From: Dethiobacter sp.
GTDB lineage: Bacteria; Bacillota; Dethiobacteria; Dethiobacterales; Dethiobacteraceae
Reading direction: 5' to 3'
DNA length: 64,000 bases
NCBI GenBank assembly: GCA_018333635.1
Contig: JAGXTL010000032.1
Span: 1 to 64,000, forward strand
Part shown: positions 33,885 through 46,326 of the stretch, one piece after another
Layout of the letters: the number at the start of each line of letters is the position of its first letter
How positions within the stretch are numbered: position 1 is the stretch's first letter
Notes under the pieces: generated by a model
The model's database searches: none
The model's input: only the letters and a program-made list of their open reading frames with translations
Told to the model about the DNA's origin: nothing
Position numbers and translations under genes: made by a program

Positions 33885-34436
33885 TTAGAGCCCCAGTTCT
33901 ACGGAGGCATTCTGCATCGCTTCCAGACTGATGCCAATAAATTCTTCAAGACTCAGGCCCAACCTGCTGCAGGATTCAATTTGTTCCCGGCTTGCCCCGC
34001 GCGCAAAGTGCTTTTCAGCAAAGCGGTTTAGCACAAACCGGCTGTCAATGGCTGATAACTTTTTATTCGGATGAATCAGTGCCGCGGCTACAATCAGGCC
34101 GGTGACCGGGTCGGCGGCGTAGAGCGCCTGGTCCAGGCTGCTAGTCCGCTCATAACCCAATAATCCATTGTGTGCGCGGACTGCTTGGATAATTTCTGCG
34201 GGAAAGCTTAATTCTTGAAGCATCTTCGCGGCAAGAAGTCCGTGTTGCTCCGGCTGTTCTGCCGTTTGATCGTAATCCAGATCATGGACAAGGCCTGCCA
34301 GCCGCCACATCTCCACATTCGCAGCGCAGCGCTTTGCCAAGCCACCCATCACTGCTTCCGTGGCAAGCATATGTTTAATTAAGTTTTTGTTTTTTATATG
34401 TTTTTTAACCAAATTATATGCTTCTGCCCGTTCCAC
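33885..34436 (-). CDS. HD-domain phosphohydrolase
   Basis: About 183 residues from GTG at 34,436, chosen because AGGAGG lies 7 bases upstream. HD motifs are HMLATEAVMGGLA, LAGLVHDLDYDQTAEQPEQH and IIQAVRAHNGLLGYERT, with a final Asp in ALYAADPVTGLIVAAALIHP. This set fits a metal-dependent phosphohydrolase of the YfbR/YqeK-like type, with substrate unknown. It sits between hppA and rnr with short gaps. A nucleotide substrate is possible but not shown. Confidence 0.88.
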   Translation of the reverse strand: MERAEAYNLVKKHIKNKNLIKHMLATEAVMGGLAKRCAANVEMWRLAGLVHDLDYDQTAEQPEQHGLLAAKMLQELSFPAEIIQAVRAHNGLLGYERTSSLDQALYAADPVTGLIVAAALIHPNKKLSAIDSRFVLNRFAEKHFARGASREQIESCSRLGLSLEEFIGISLEAMQNASVELGL

Positions 34437-34526
34437 CTTTGTTCCTCCTTGAACAATAGTATTTGCGCGTAAAACAGGAAAGAGCGGCATCATTGCGCCG
34501 CTCTTAGCTGTGTATTTATTGCTCGA

Positions 34527-36524
34527 TTAAAAGAGAAGATCTATTAAGGGAGCTGCACCGACAAAGAGCGGAGCAAAAACAAGCGCCACGATACTCATCA
34601 GCTTGATAAGAATATTTAGCGAGGGACCGGATGTGTCTTTGAAAGGGTCACCCACAGTATCTCCAACAACGGCCGCTTTATGCGGGTCGGAACCCTTGCC
34701 GCCATGGGCGCCGCCTTCAATAAACTTTTTAGCATTATCCCAGGCGCCACCTGCGTTGGCCATAAAAATCGCCATCAACACCCCGGTGACAGTGGCTCCT
34801 GCCAACAAGCCACCTAACGCTTCTGCGCCAAGAACAAATCCAGTAAGCAGCGGCGCAATCACGGCTAATGAACCTGGCAACACCATTTGCTTTAACGCAG
34901 CGGCGGTGGAGATATCTACACAGCGGGCGTAATCCGGCTTTGCCTTCCCCTCCATCAGGCCGGGAATTTCCCGGAACTGGCGGCGCACTTCTTCAATCAT
35001 ATCAAAGGCTGCCCGACCCACCGCTTCCATGGTCAAGGCCGAAAAGAAGAAGGGAAGCATCCCGCCCAGTAACAAGCCTGCAGTCACTTTAGCATTAGTA
35101 ATGTCGATGGCAGCGATATTGACAGTTTCGGTATAGGCAGTGAAGAGAGCAAGAGCCGTTAAAGCGGCAGAACCGATGGCAAAACCTTTGCCAATGGCGG
35201 CAGTCGTGTTGCCCATGGCATCCAGCTGGTCAGTAACTTTACGCACAGATTTATCCAGGTGAGACATTTCGGCGATTCCGCCAGCGTTGTCAGCAATGGG
35301 ACCGTATGCGTCCACGGCAATGGTCATGCCTGCGGTAGCCAGCATACCTACTGCGGAGATAGCTATCCCATAGAGACCTGCCGTCTCATAAGCAATCAGA
35401 ATGGCGGCACCAAGAACTAGGGCAGGCAACATTGTAGACCGCATACCGACAGCCAACCCGGAGATAATAGTTGTGGCCGAACCGGTTACTGATGCTTGCG
35501 CAATTCCTTTTACAGGCGCGTAATGATCTGAAGTATAGTACTCAGTGATCCGGCCAATTAAAATCCCGGCCAGCAGACCGGAAAATACGGCATAAAACGA
35601 ACCAATTCCCCCAAAAACTCCTTGATAAGCGTCAATGATGAAATATGAGGCAATAATTACAATAATACCGCTGACAAGAGTGCCGCGCTCCAGTGAAGTG
35701 GAGAGTTTGACGCCCTCTTTAGCTTTGACAAAAAAGGTGCCGATAATTGCAGCTATAATCCCGGTGGCAGAGACAAGCATAGGAACAAGAACACCAGGCA
35801 TACCGTAAAGCACAATGCCAATAGTGATGGCCGCAATAATAGCGCCTACATAAGATTCAAACAAGTCGGCACCCATACCTGCCACGTCACCCACATTATC
35901 ACCCACGTTATCAGCAATAACAGCCGGGTTACGCGGATCGTCTTCAGGAATACCCGCTTCTACTTTTCCTACCAAGTCAGCGCCGACATCAGCAGCCTTG
36001 GTATAGATACCGCCACCCACGCGGGCAAAGAGAGCAATAGAACTGGCACCCAGAGCATAACCGGTAAGTACTTGAACATCCCCGAATATCATGTACAACA
36101 CGCTTAATCCCAGCAAGCCAAGGCCAACCACAGAAAGACCCATGACAGCCCCGCCGGAAAATGCCACGGTCAAAGCTTCATTAATTCCTTTTCTGGCAGC
36201 ACTAGTTGTCCTCACATTAGCTTTAGTCGCGATTGTCATACCGATGAAGCCGGCTAAGGCTGAAGCAAAGGAACCTACCAGATAAGCAATCGCCGTAGGG
36301 AGATTAAGAGCGAACATGATGACGAAAAAGAGAACAACTACAAAAATCGCTAGAATCCGATATTCACGGCTCAGAAAAGCCATGGCACCCTCTTGAATCG
36401 CTTTTGCTATTTCCTGCATCCGTTCGTTACCTGGATCCATCTTCTTGACTTTGCCAGCCAAATAAAGCGTAAATAACAGGGCGACTACACCGGCAAGTGG
36501 AGCCAACATTACAAGATTTTCCAT
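34527..36524 (-). CDS. hppA: membrane-bound ion-pumping pyrophosphatase, K+-dependent type
   Basis: A 665-residue integral membrane protein with about 16 hydrophobic segments. Pyrophosphate-binding motifs are [40 protein letters not shown] and, near the end, [20 protein letters not shown]. It couples pyrophosphate hydrolysis to export of H+ or Na+. The motif [16 protein letters not shown] has Ala where K+-independent enzymes carry Lys, indicating the K+-dependent class. Ion choice cannot be read from this. It lies 55 bases after secG and probably shares its promoter. Confidence 0.97.
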   Translation of the reverse strand: MENLVMLAPLAGVVALLFTLYLAGKVKKMDPGNERMQEIAKAIQEGAMAFLSREYRILAIFVVVLFFVIMFALNLPTAIAYLVGSFASALAGFIGMTIATKANVRTTSAARKGINEALTVAFSGGAVMGLSVVGLGLLGLSVLYMIFGDVQVLTGYALGASSIALFARVGGGIYTKAADVGADLVGKVEAGIPEDDPRNPAVIADNVGDNVGDVAGMGADLFESYVGAIIAAITIGIVLYGMPGVLVPMLVSATGIIAAIIGTFFVKAKEGVKLSTSLERGTLVSGIIVIIASYFIIDAYQGVFGGIGSFYAVFSGLLAGILIGRITEYYTSDHYAPVKGIAQASVTGSATTIISGLAVGMRSTMLPALVLGAAILIAYETAGLYGIAISAVGMLATAGMTIAVDAYGPIADNAGGIAEMSHLDKSVRKVTDQLDAMGNTTAAIGKGFAIGSAALTALALFTAYTETVNIAAIDITNAKVTAGLLLGGMLPFFFSALTMEAVGRAAFDMIEEVRRQFREIPGLMEGKAKPDYARCVDISTAAALKQMVLPGSLAVIAPLLTGFVLGAEALGGLLAGATVTGVLMAIFMANAGGAWDNAKKFIEGGAHGGKGSDPHKAAVVGDTVGDPFKDTSGPSLNILIKLMSIVALVFAPLFVGAAPLIDLLF

Positions 36525-36579
36525 ACTGTTTCTTTCTCCTCCTTCTAGTTATCTCTCTATCTTGACCCGGCAAGCCGGG

Positions 36580-36807
36580 TTAAGCCCTTAAAACTGTTAA
36601 AATAATTGCCAGCACCATAAACAAAACAGCAAAAACCACAGTCAGTTTTGCCAGCAAATCATCTACGCCTTTTTTCTTACCAAACATTGTCTGTGATCCG
36701 CCGGTAATCGCTCCGGAAAGACCGGCTGATTTGGAAGACTGCAAAAGAACTGATGAAATCACACCCAGAGCAGCCAGTAAAAACAAAATATTGATTACTA
36801 CTTCCAT
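36580..36807 (-). CDS. secG: preprotein translocase subunit SecG
   Basis: A 75-residue protein with two membrane segments (INILFLLAALGVISSVLLQ and LTVVFAVLFMVLAIILTVL) separated by the conserved SKSAGLSGAITGGSQTMFGK loop. It is an accessory subunit of the SecYEG channel. AAAGGAGG precedes the start. Its position upstream of rnr-smpB is common in Bacillota, but here hppA and an HD gene are inserted between. Confidence 0.96.
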   Translation of the reverse strand: MEVVINILFLLAALGVISSVLLQSSKSAGLSGAITGGSQTMFGKKKGVDDLLAKLTVVFAVLFMVLAIILTVLRA

Positions 36808-36896
36808 CCATCACACCTCCTTTTTTGAGCTACAATGAATTTGTCAAAATATTGGGGAAATAACCTCCGTCACGCTCTGCCGTAGAGCACAAAGAT

Positions 36897-36925
36897 ATTC
36901 TATCATAGAGATTTAGAAAAAACAA
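36897..36925 (-). promoter_or_regulatory. promoter of the secG-hppA unit
   Basis: On the minus strand TTGTTT (36,920-36,925) is followed after 17 bases by TAGAAT (36,897-36,902). The leader to secG, about 85 bases, contains a small GCTCT/AGAGC hairpin. Confidence 0.6.
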
Positions 36926-36972
36926 TAAACGATTTGTCTTTTTCAGCATATTCCGCTGTGTCAAACAGACTT

Positions 36973-37007
36973 ACAGGGAGCGCAGCCTAAACGACTGCGC
37001 TCCCTGT
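36973..37007 (-). terminator. stem-loop after the tungstate-binding gene
   Basis: A perfect 13-bp stem (ACAGGGAGCGCAG with CTGCGCTCCCTGT) and 9-base loop lie between the tupA-like gene and secG. Neither side has a strong T run, but the stable stem and position suggest a transcription end. Confidence 0.6.
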
Positions 37008-37067
37008 GACAGAAAAGAAAACATGATTTCCGGGAAAGTTTAACATTAAGCGACAGACAAACGGCAA

Positions 37068-38252
37068 TTATCTTAAAAGATTGGCATTTGGAAAAAAGAG
37101 CTGCCTGCCGCGAGCATCTTTGAAATCAGCGACAAGCGCCTGTCCTCGCCGAGAAACAAAAAACTGGATTAAATCAGTGGCGCCATCAAAATTAATTCTG
37201 GCATGACGTGCCGGATTAACGGCCATAATGCCATACTGATTGTGCAGACTTTCTCCTCCTTCAAAAAGAAGGGCCAGATCCAGCTTTTCCTGCTGCATGT
37301 AAAAAGTACCGCGGTCAGTGAGAGTGTAGCCATTTCGCTCATCAGCCATCCGCAGGGTATCGGCCATGCCGGCACCTGCCCTTAAATACCAAGCGCCGCT
37401 CGGCGTCAATCCTACTGCCCGCCAAAGTTCATTCTCTTTAACATGCGTGCCGGAATTATCTCCGCGCGAAACAAAAGTGGCTCTTGCCACAGCAATTGCT
37501 CTCAAGGCAGCAGCAGCGTTTCCTGCCCTCCGGATGCCTGCAGTATCTGCCGCAGGGCCGACAATGACAAAATCATTATACATGACCTCACGCCGTCCAA
37601 TGAAGTGACCCTGTGCAACATTCTGCAGCTCCAATTCTCTGGAGTGAACCAAGACAACGTCTGCGTTGCCATCTCTGCCCAGAGCTAAAGCCGCGCCCGT
37701 GCCGACAGAAATTATTCTTACATCGTAATCAAAAGCATTTTCAAATACAGGCAGCATTGCCTGCAAAAGACCTGAATCATATGTGCTGGTGGTAGTTGCT
37801 AAAGTGAGCTGCCTTTTAGCCGGACGCGCAATAGCCACCGTTAAGTCCCTGCTCCGCCAGTCAACCTGTGAACCTAATGATTCACTGACAAAACGCAGCG
37901 GCACCAATGTTCTGCCATTGACAATTCTCGGCGCCACATCAAGTTGGGTTCTCACACCATTGATCGAAGCTGTTGTACTGCCGATCGTCAGACCAAGATT
38001 CGCCCGCCCCCTGGAAATACTTACACTCCTGGTTCTGCCGTCCCAATGCATTTCCGCGCCGAAAGCGCCGAGAACAGCTCTCAGTGGTACCAATACCGTC
38101 CCGCCTTCAAGTTGCGGCTTAACTTCCATCGAGAGCGGCCGCCCGTCAAGCAAAACCCTTATTTCGGCAGCACTCGCAAAACCATTAGCAGCCGTCATCA
38201 CAAAGAGCAATAGAAACAGACCAAGCAACCAAGACGATAACCTCTTACTCAT
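37068..38252 (-). CDS. tupA: tungstate-binding protein with copper-amine-oxidase-type N-terminal domain
   Basis: A 394-residue exported protein. Residues 1-28 are a signal peptide. Residues about 30-147 form a CuAO_N/stalk domain with two repeats (VPLRAVLGAFGAEMHWD and VPLRFVSESLGSQVDW). The rest is a TupA-type substrate-binding protein: LATTTSTYDSGLLQAMLPVF, SVGTGAALALGRDGNADVVL VHSRELE, FVSRGDNSGTHVKENELW. This set distinguishes tungstate binders from phosphate and molybdate binders. No tupB or tupC is near, so it must use a distant transporter or act otherwise. ATG at 38,252 follows GGGGGGAG. Confidence 0.88.
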   Translation of the reverse strand: MSKRLSSWLLGLFLLLFVMTAANGFASAAEIRVLLDGRPLSMEVKPQLEGGTVLVPLRAVLGAFGAEMHWDGRTRSVSISRGRANLGLTIGSTTASINGVRTQLDVAPRIVNGRTLVPLRFVSESLGSQVDWRSRDLTVAIARPAKRQLTLATTTSTYDSGLLQAMLPVFENAFDYDVRIISVGTGAALALGRDGNADVVLVHSRELELQNVAQGHFIGRREVMYNDFVIVGPAADTAGIRRAGNAAAALRAIAVARATFVSRGDNSGTHVKENELWRAVGLTPSGAWYLRAGAGMADTLRMADERNGYTLTDRGTFYMQQEKLDLALLFEGGESLHNQYGIMAVNPARHARINFDGATDLIQFFVSRRGQALVADFKDARGRQLFFPNANLLR

Positions 38253-38265
38253 AATTCTCCCCCCT

Positions 38266-38291
38266 TCGTTATGTATAATTGTACATAACGA
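38266..38291. promoter_or_regulatory. ModE-like palindromic operator
   Basis: TCGTTATGTA (38,266-38,275), a 6-base spacer, then TACATAACGA (38,282-38,291) is a perfect palindrome. It closely matches the known ModE box (CGTTATATA-N6-TATATAACG type). It lies directly after the -10 box of the tupA-like gene, covering the start site, as expected for repression by a metal-oxyanion sensor. Confidence 0.75.
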
Positions 38292-38319
38292 GTATAACAT
38301 CCTGCCCTGCCCAAGTCAA
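38291..38319 (-). promoter_or_regulatory. sigma-A promoter of the tungstate-binding gene
   Basis: TTGACT (38,314-38,319) and TATACT (38,291-38,296) on the minus strand are separated by 17 bases. The palindrome begins one base inside the -10 box. Confidence 0.8.
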
Positions 38320-38404
38320 CAAAAGACAGCTATGTCGGCGGTGGCGCCAGCAGAAGAAGAGAAATACTTTCTCACTCTTTCCTTTATTTTTGCCCTTACC
38401 TTTA

Positions 38405-38424
38405 CCCTCACCCTAACCCTCTCC

Positions 38425-38438
<14 letters not shown>
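38405..38438. repeat. dispersed repeat CCCTCACCCTAACCCTCTCC..., copy 1
   Basis: The sequence CCCTCACCCTAACCCTCTCC then CAGAGGGAGAGGGG contains an inverted CCTCTCCC/GGGAGAGG core. A second copy lies at 44,581-44,614. Similar REP-like units occur in many bacterial genomes. Confidence 0.75.
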
Positions 38439-41469
<3,031 letters not shown>

Positions 41470-41473
<4 letters not shown>

Positions 41474-42240
41474 GGCGCAACTGCTTTCCAGGCGTTTTGC
41501 ACAATAGCGGAAAAGACTAGCGGATCAAGGCTGGCACCGCCTACCAAAGCACCGTCAATCTCAGCATCCCGCAAGAACTCATCAATATTTTCCGGCTTAA
41601 CACTGCCGCCATATTGAATTCTCAGATCACGTGCCACTTTGAGGCTAAACATCTCGCCAATTATTTTGCGGATATGGCGAGCCACCGCAGCTGCATCATG
41701 ACCGCTGGCTGTCAAACCGCTGCCGATCGCCCAGACAGGCTCATAAGCCACCACTACTCTGCGCACTTGAGAGGGGTCAAGACCCCTCAAAGCGACGCTA
41801 ACCTGCTCTCCCACAATACTGTTTGTCTGTTCCGCCTTGCGCTGTTGCAGTGTTTCCCCCACGCAGACAATAGGCACAAGCTCATGGGCAAAGGCTGCCC
41901 TGACTTTGCGAGACACCTGTTGATCCGTTTCGCCAAAAAGTTGACGCCGCTCCGAGTGTCCGAGAATCACATAGTGCACACCTAAATCTTTCAGCAGCAA
42001 AGGTGAAACTTCACCTGTAAACGCCCCGACTGTTTCCCAATACATATTCTGGGCACCAAGCTTGAAGCCATACATCCGGCATGACTCTGCAATTAAAGCA
42101 AGCAAAGGATACGGTGGACAAATTACTGTTTCCAACACGGCTTCTGCCTGCAACTGATTTGCCAGCTGACTGACAAAGGCTGTTGCCTCTTCACTCGTTT
42201 TATGCATTTTCCAGTTGGCGGCAATAATTGGTATCCGCAT
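41470..42240 (-). CDS. tpiA: triosephosphate isomerase
   Basis: A 256-residue TIM barrel. AANWKMHKT holds the catalytic Asn and Lys, VILGHSERRQLFGE the catalytic His, VVAYEPVWAIGSG the catalytic Glu, and IQYGGSVKPENIDE the phosphate loop. It interconverts dihydroxyacetone phosphate and glyceraldehyde-3-phosphate. AGGAAGGGG precedes the ATG. Confidence 0.99.
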
Positions 42241-42268
42241 ATCAAACCCCTTCCTGTGAACTACTCAG

Positions 42269-43453
42269 TCAAATCTCTTGCAGAACGGCGATTCCTGGCA
42301 GCTCTTTACCCTCCCAAAACTCTAACGTGGCGCCGCCGCCGGTGGAGATGTGCGAAATCTGCTTGTCCACTCCTGCTTTTTCCACCGCCGCAATCATATC
42401 GCCGCCGCCAACAATCGAAAACGCCTCAGACTGCGCAAGAATGTTAAGCAGTTCAATACTCCCCTGAGCGAAAGCGTCTACCTCATACATGCCCAGCGGG
42501 CCGTTCCACAATACAGTGCCTGCCTTACTTACCAAGTCACCATAGCTTTTTCTTGTTTGTGGACCAATATCAAGAGCCATTTTTCCTGCCTGCACCGAAT
42601 CTGCCGCAACAGCTTGGGCGCCAGGCACATCTTGCGGGCTATCTGCCACAATCAAATCGGAAGGCAATAAAAGGTTTACCTGCAAAGCTGCCGCTTCTTG
42701 CATAATTTCAGCGGCAGCCGTTAGCTGATCATCTTCCACCAGCGACTTACCCAACTGATATCCTTTTGCTTTCAAAAAAGTGTTGGCCATCCCGCCGCCA
42801 AGCAAAAGCGTATCAACACTTCTCAGCAGATTATGCAAAACCCCAATTTTATCGGCAATTTTACTGCCCCCTACAATGGCTACCAAAGGACGCAGCGGAT
42901 GATGTACGCTTTTTGAGAGATTTTCTATTTCCGCCACCATCAGCAGTCCTGCTACGGCAGGGAGGTATTGTCCCACTCCGGTATTGGAGGCGTGTGCCCT
43001 ATGCGCCGTACCGAAGGCATCGGAAACGAACAGCTCGGCAAGTCCGGCGTATGCCTTGGCAAGAGTTTCGTCATTACTCTTTTCTCCGGGGTGGAAACGC
43101 ACATTTTCCAGTAAAAGAAGCTCCCCCGGCTGCAGAGCTGCCGCGGCAAGAGAGACAGCTTCACCTACCACTTCATCGACCTTTTGCACATGGTGGCCAA
43201 GCAACTGAGAGAGGCGCGCTGCCACCGCGTCCATACGCAGACTTTCATCCGGCTTGCCTTTAGGACGACCCAAGTGACTAGCTAAAATCACGGCGGCTCC
43301 CTGCGCAAGCATATAACGGATAGTGGGCAACGCCGCCCTGATCTTCGTATCGTCGGTAATTTCACCCTGTTCATTTCTGGGCACATTAAAATCCACACGC
43401 GTAAAGACCCGCTTGCCGGTCAGGTCAATATCTTTCACTGATTTTTTTGTCAA
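42269..43453 (-). CDS. pgk: phosphoglycerate kinase
   Basis: A protein of about 394 residues. [27 protein letters not shown] and [17 protein letters not shown] bind phosphoglycerate; [26 protein letters not shown] and [16 protein letters not shown] form the nucleotide site. A TTG at 43,453 ([17 protein letters not shown]) fits both the family N-terminus and GGAGG 8 bases upstream; the GTG at 43,462 overlaps that site. Confidence 0.98.
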   Translation of the reverse strand: MTKKSVKDIDLTGKRVFTRVDFNVPRNEQGEITDDTKIRAALPTIRYMLAQGAAVILASHLGRPKGKPDESLRMDAVAARLSQLLGHHVQKVDEVVGEAVSLAAAALQPGELLLLENVRFHPGEKSNDETLAKAYAGLAELFVSDAFGTAHRAHASNTGVGQYLPAVAGLLMVAEIENLSKSVHHPLRPLVAIVGGSKIADKIGVLHNLLRSVDTLLLGGGMANTFLKAKGYQLGKSLVEDDQLTAAAEIMQEAAALQVNLLLPSDLIVADSPQDVPGAQAVAADSVQAGKMALDIGPQTRKSYGDLVSKAGTVLWNGPLGMYEVDAFAQGSIELLNILAQSEAFSIVGGGDMIAAVEKAGVDKQISHISTGGGATLEFWEGKELPGIAVLQEI

Positions 43454-43514
43454 AGGAAGCACCTCCGTAAAAGAAGCTGCCGCAGTCTGAACACGCAGGC
43501 GGCAGCTTTTCTAT

Positions 43515-44522
43515 TTACAAGCCGTGTTTTGCGATAAAGAGAGCCAGGTCAATAACACGGCGAGCATAAGCATACTCATTATCATACCAAGCGATCACTT
43601 TGACCAGATTATCCTGCACTACCATGGTGGAAAGGGCGTCTACCACGCTAGAACGCGGATCCCCTTTGTAATCCACAGAAACGAGCGGTTCATCAGAAAC
43701 ACCTAGAATTCCTTTCATTCGACCGTCAGCAGCTTTACGAAAAGCATTATTAACCTGTTCTGTTGTGACAGAATTGTCCAGTTCAGCCACGAGATCAACT
43801 AATGAGACGGTGGGCGTCGGCACCCGAATTGCTAAACCGTCTACTCTGCCGCGAATCCCCGGCATGACTATAGAGACAGCGCGCGCCGCTCCTGTGGTAG
43901 TTGGAATCATGGACAAGGCGGCTGCTCTGGCGCGTCGCAAATCACTATGTGCCAAATCCAAAATCCTCTGGTCGTTAGTATATGCATGTATAGTCGTCAT
44001 TAACCCTTTCTTAAAGCCAAACTCATCATCCAGCACTTTGCAAACCGGTGCCAGACAATTGGTGGTGCAGGAAGCATTAGAAATGACATGGTGATTGGCT
44101 GGATCATACTTATCCTCGTTTACCCCCATTACGATAGTATAATCTTCCCCTTTAGCCGGGGCTGTAATAATAACTTTCTTTGCACTGCCGCCCAGTTGTT
44201 TTCCCGCTTCCAGGGCATCACTAAACGACCCTGTAGCTTCAATCACGATCTCTACACCATAGTCGCCCCAGTTAAGGTTTGCGGGATGACGATCAGCCAG
44301 GATTTTTACTTCCCGCCCATTTAACAAAAGCGCATTTTTCAGTGGCTCTACATCGTAGGGCGTGCGGCCGTAGAGCGAATCATACTGTAAAAGATGAGCG
44401 AGCATCTTTGGGTCTCGCGTACTATTAAAAGCTACCATTTCCAGCTCAGGATGTTCCTCTACAAGCCGGATACATGCGCGTCCGATCCGGCCAAAACCGT
44501 TTACACCGATTTTAATCGTCAT
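43515..44522 (-). CDS. gap: glyceraldehyde-3-phosphate dehydrogenase
   Basis: A 335-residue enzyme. The NAD site is IGVNGFGRIGRACIR, the catalytic Cys is in ISNASCTTNCLAP, and substrate binding is shown by PTTTGAARAVS and WYDNEYAYARRV. It is the first gene of the glycolytic block. In Bacillus the repressor gene cggR lies directly upstream; here only a 240-base spacer with a repeat separates it from rpoN. GGGAGG precedes the ATG. Confidence 0.99.
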   Translation of the reverse strand: MTIKIGVNGFGRIGRACIRLVEEHPELEMVAFNSTRDPKMLAHLLQYDSLYGRTPYDVEPLKNALLLNGREVKILADRHPANLNWGDYGVEIVIEATGSFSDALEAGKQLGGSAKKVIITAPAKGEDYTIVMGVNEDKYDPANHHVISNASCTTNCLAPVCKVLDDEFGFKKGLMTTIHAYTNDQRILDLAHSDLRRARAAALSMIPTTTGAARAVSIVMPGIRGRVDGLAIRVPTPTVSLVDLVAELDNSVTTEQVNNAFRKAADGRMKGILGVSDEPLVSVDYKGDPRSSVVDALSTMVVQDNLVKVIAWYDNEYAYARRVIDLALFIAKHGL

Positions 44523-44580
44523 TTTATTGCCTCCCTAAAATATAATATTTAAAGCATAGCTTATCTTTTTAGACACCCGA

Positions 44581-44614
44581 CCCTCACCCTAACCCTCTCC
44601 CAGTGGGAGAGAGG
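44581..44614. repeat. dispersed repeat CCCTCACCCTAACCCTCTCC..., copy 2
   Basis: The first 23 bases are identical to copy 1 at 38,405, followed by GTGGGAGAGAGG. It lies in the leader of gap. The CCTCTCCC/GGGAGAG stem followed by ATTTTTCT could be a weak plus-strand terminator. Confidence 0.75.
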
Positions 44615-44727
44615 ATTTTTCTGGAGGTTTGCCTGCTAACACTAATCTCTCGCCTCACTCGCCCTTCACGCAGAGGCAAAAGCCGCATAGATAATTCGCT
44701 AATGAAAGCTAAATTCCTGCCGCACCC

Positions 44728-44763
44728 GGAGAAAAGGATGTGCCTCCGCACATCCTTTTCTCC
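44728..44763 (-). terminator. rpoN terminator
   Basis: GGAGAAAAGGATGTGC and GCACATCCTTTTCTCC form a perfect 16-bp stem with a 4-base loop, two bases after the rpoN stop codon. Confidence 0.8.
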
Positions 44764-44764
44764 G

Positions 44765-46162
44765 CTAAATACGTTTTCTCCTGGTGGATGAAGGAATAGC
44801 CAACTCCTCCCGATATTTTGCCACAGTACGACGGGAAAGCAGAATGTCGCGCCTAGCCAGCAACACCACCAATTTCTGGTCGCTCAGCGGCCTATGGGCA
44901 TTTTCGGCATTAATCAGTTCGCGCAAATGGCTCTTGATTGATTCCGAGGAAACAGCTGTGCCGTGAAAATCTTCCACGCCTGAACAGAAGAAAAATTTTA
45001 AGGGGAAAACACCTCGCGGCGTTTGCACAAACTTGTTAGCCGCCGCCCTGCTGACTGTGGACTCGTGCACCCCAATGTTATCAGCAATCTGGCGAAGAAT
45101 TAACGGTTTTAAATGCTTAATCCCTTCATCGAAAAAGCTGCGCTGCATTTCCACAATACTTGCTGTAACACGATACAAAGTTAACCGACGCTGTTCTATG
45201 CTGCGCAGCAGCCAGAGCGCCGAGTCCAGACTATTTTTAATAAAAGAGTTAGTACTGGGTTCACTGCTTTCTGTCCCTAATAGTGCTCGATAATAGGGGT
45301 TAACAGAAAGACGGGGCGTGGATTGCTCATTAACCAGCACAATATATTCCCCTGCCACCTTTTCCACTACCACATCGGGCACAACATAACGCACATCACA
45401 AACATCACCAATCAGCCGGCCCGGTTTTGGTTCGAGCGTACGAATATAATCCAGCGCTGCCTGCACTTCGGCCGGCTCAACGCCTAGTTCAGCAGCAACT
45501 TTTTTGCACTTATTTTCGGCTACATCCGCCAAATACGAGCTGATGATTCTAATGGCCAACGGGTGGGCATCGCCCCGTTCCTGGATTTGCAACAGCAGGC
45601 ACTCCTGCAAATTGCGGGCACCAACTCCGATAGGGTCAAATTTTTGAATGATGGCCAACACGGCGACAATTTCAGACTGCTCTACACCAATCAATAGCGC
45701 CAGTTCGCCGGTATCTCCTTTTAAATAGCCATGCTGGTCAATGTTGCCGACTAAAAATTCGCCGATTCGCTTTTCAGTGGAAGAAAGCTTGCAAAGTCCC
45801 AGCTGGAAAAGCAGATGCTCCTGGAGCGTCGGCTCCTTGCTCAAAAAGTAATCAAATCCCAGCTCATTTTCGTTTTGCCTCAAGCGGAAAGAGGGCAGAT
45901 GCTCAAAGCCTTCGTCACGCAAATACTCCAACCAGTCAATAGGGTCTTTCTCCAACCCTTCATTAGCCGCTAATTCATCTGTCCGCTTCTCCCCGTCCTC
46001 GCCTTCCTCAATTTCCAGCGCAGGATTGCTGAGCAGTTCATTCTGGACATAGGCTTGCAGCTCCAGCGCAGAAAGCTGCAGCAAATTAATAGCTTGCTGC
46101 AGTTCAGGCGTCATAATCAGCTTCTGTGATTGCTCCAGCTTAAGATCATAGGAAATCCGCAT
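44765..46162 (-). CDS. rpoN: RNA polymerase sigma-54 factor
   Basis: A 465-residue sigma-54. Region I: LKLEQSQKLIMTPELQQAIN LLQLSALELQAYVQNEL (Gln-rich activator contact). An acidic linker follows (EIEEGEDGEKRTDE). The core-binding domain and the HTH (ESTVSRAAANKFVQTPRGVF PLKFFF) recognise the -12 element. The RpoN box DILLSRRTVAKYREELAIPS (about 440) reads the -24 element. It directs promoters needing enhancer-binding proteins; none is in this window. A possible -24/-12 site lies in its own leader. Confidence 0.98.
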   Translation of the reverse strand: MRISYDLKLEQSQKLIMTPELQQAINLLQLSALELQAYVQNELLSNPALEIEEGEDGEKRTDELAANEGLEKDPIDWLEYLRDEGFEHLPSFRLRQNENELGFDYFLSKEPTLQEHLLFQLGLCKLSSTEKRIGEFLVGNIDQHGYLKGDTGELALLIGVEQSEIVAVLAIIQKFDPIGVGARNLQECLLLQIQERGDAHPLAIRIISSYLADVAENKCKKVAAELGVEPAEVQAALDYIRTLEPKPGRLIGDVCDVRYVVPDVVVEKVAGEYIVLVNEQSTPRLSVNPYYRALLGTESSEPSTNSFIKNSLDSALWLLRSIEQRRLTLYRVTASIVEMQRSFFDEGIKHLKPLILRQIADNIGVHESTVSRAAANKFVQTPRGVFPLKFFFCSGVEDFHGTAVSSESIKSHLRELINAENAHRPLSDQKLVVLLARRDILLSRRTVAKYREELAIPSSTRRKRI

Positions 46163-46278
46163 TACGGTATCTCCTTTGCGTATTTGTGAAAGCTCAGTAC
46201 AATTCTAACGCCACAAAAAGATGCCTGACGAAGAAAAAGTTTAAGTGTTTTCAGACTATTTACAATTCGCCAATGCTA

Positions 46279-46295
46279 CGCAAAAATCCTGCCAA
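46279..46295 (-). promoter_or_regulatory. sigma-54-like (-24/-12) site upstream of rpoN
   Basis: The minus strand reads TTGGCAGGATTTTTGCG: the invariant GG and GC are 10 bases apart as in the consensus TGGCAC-N5-TTGC. It lies about 117 bases before the rpoN start in a 164-base spacer. A single match of this length can occur by chance. Confidence 0.4.
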
Positions 46296-46326
46296 CTTAT
46301 TAAGATATTCTATTTTGCGGCTTGAA

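Noticed and set aside
42766-43263. Plus-strand open frame of 165 codons inside pgk
   Set aside because: Antisense to a universally conserved enzyme with a Pro/Arg-rich, low-complexity translation.
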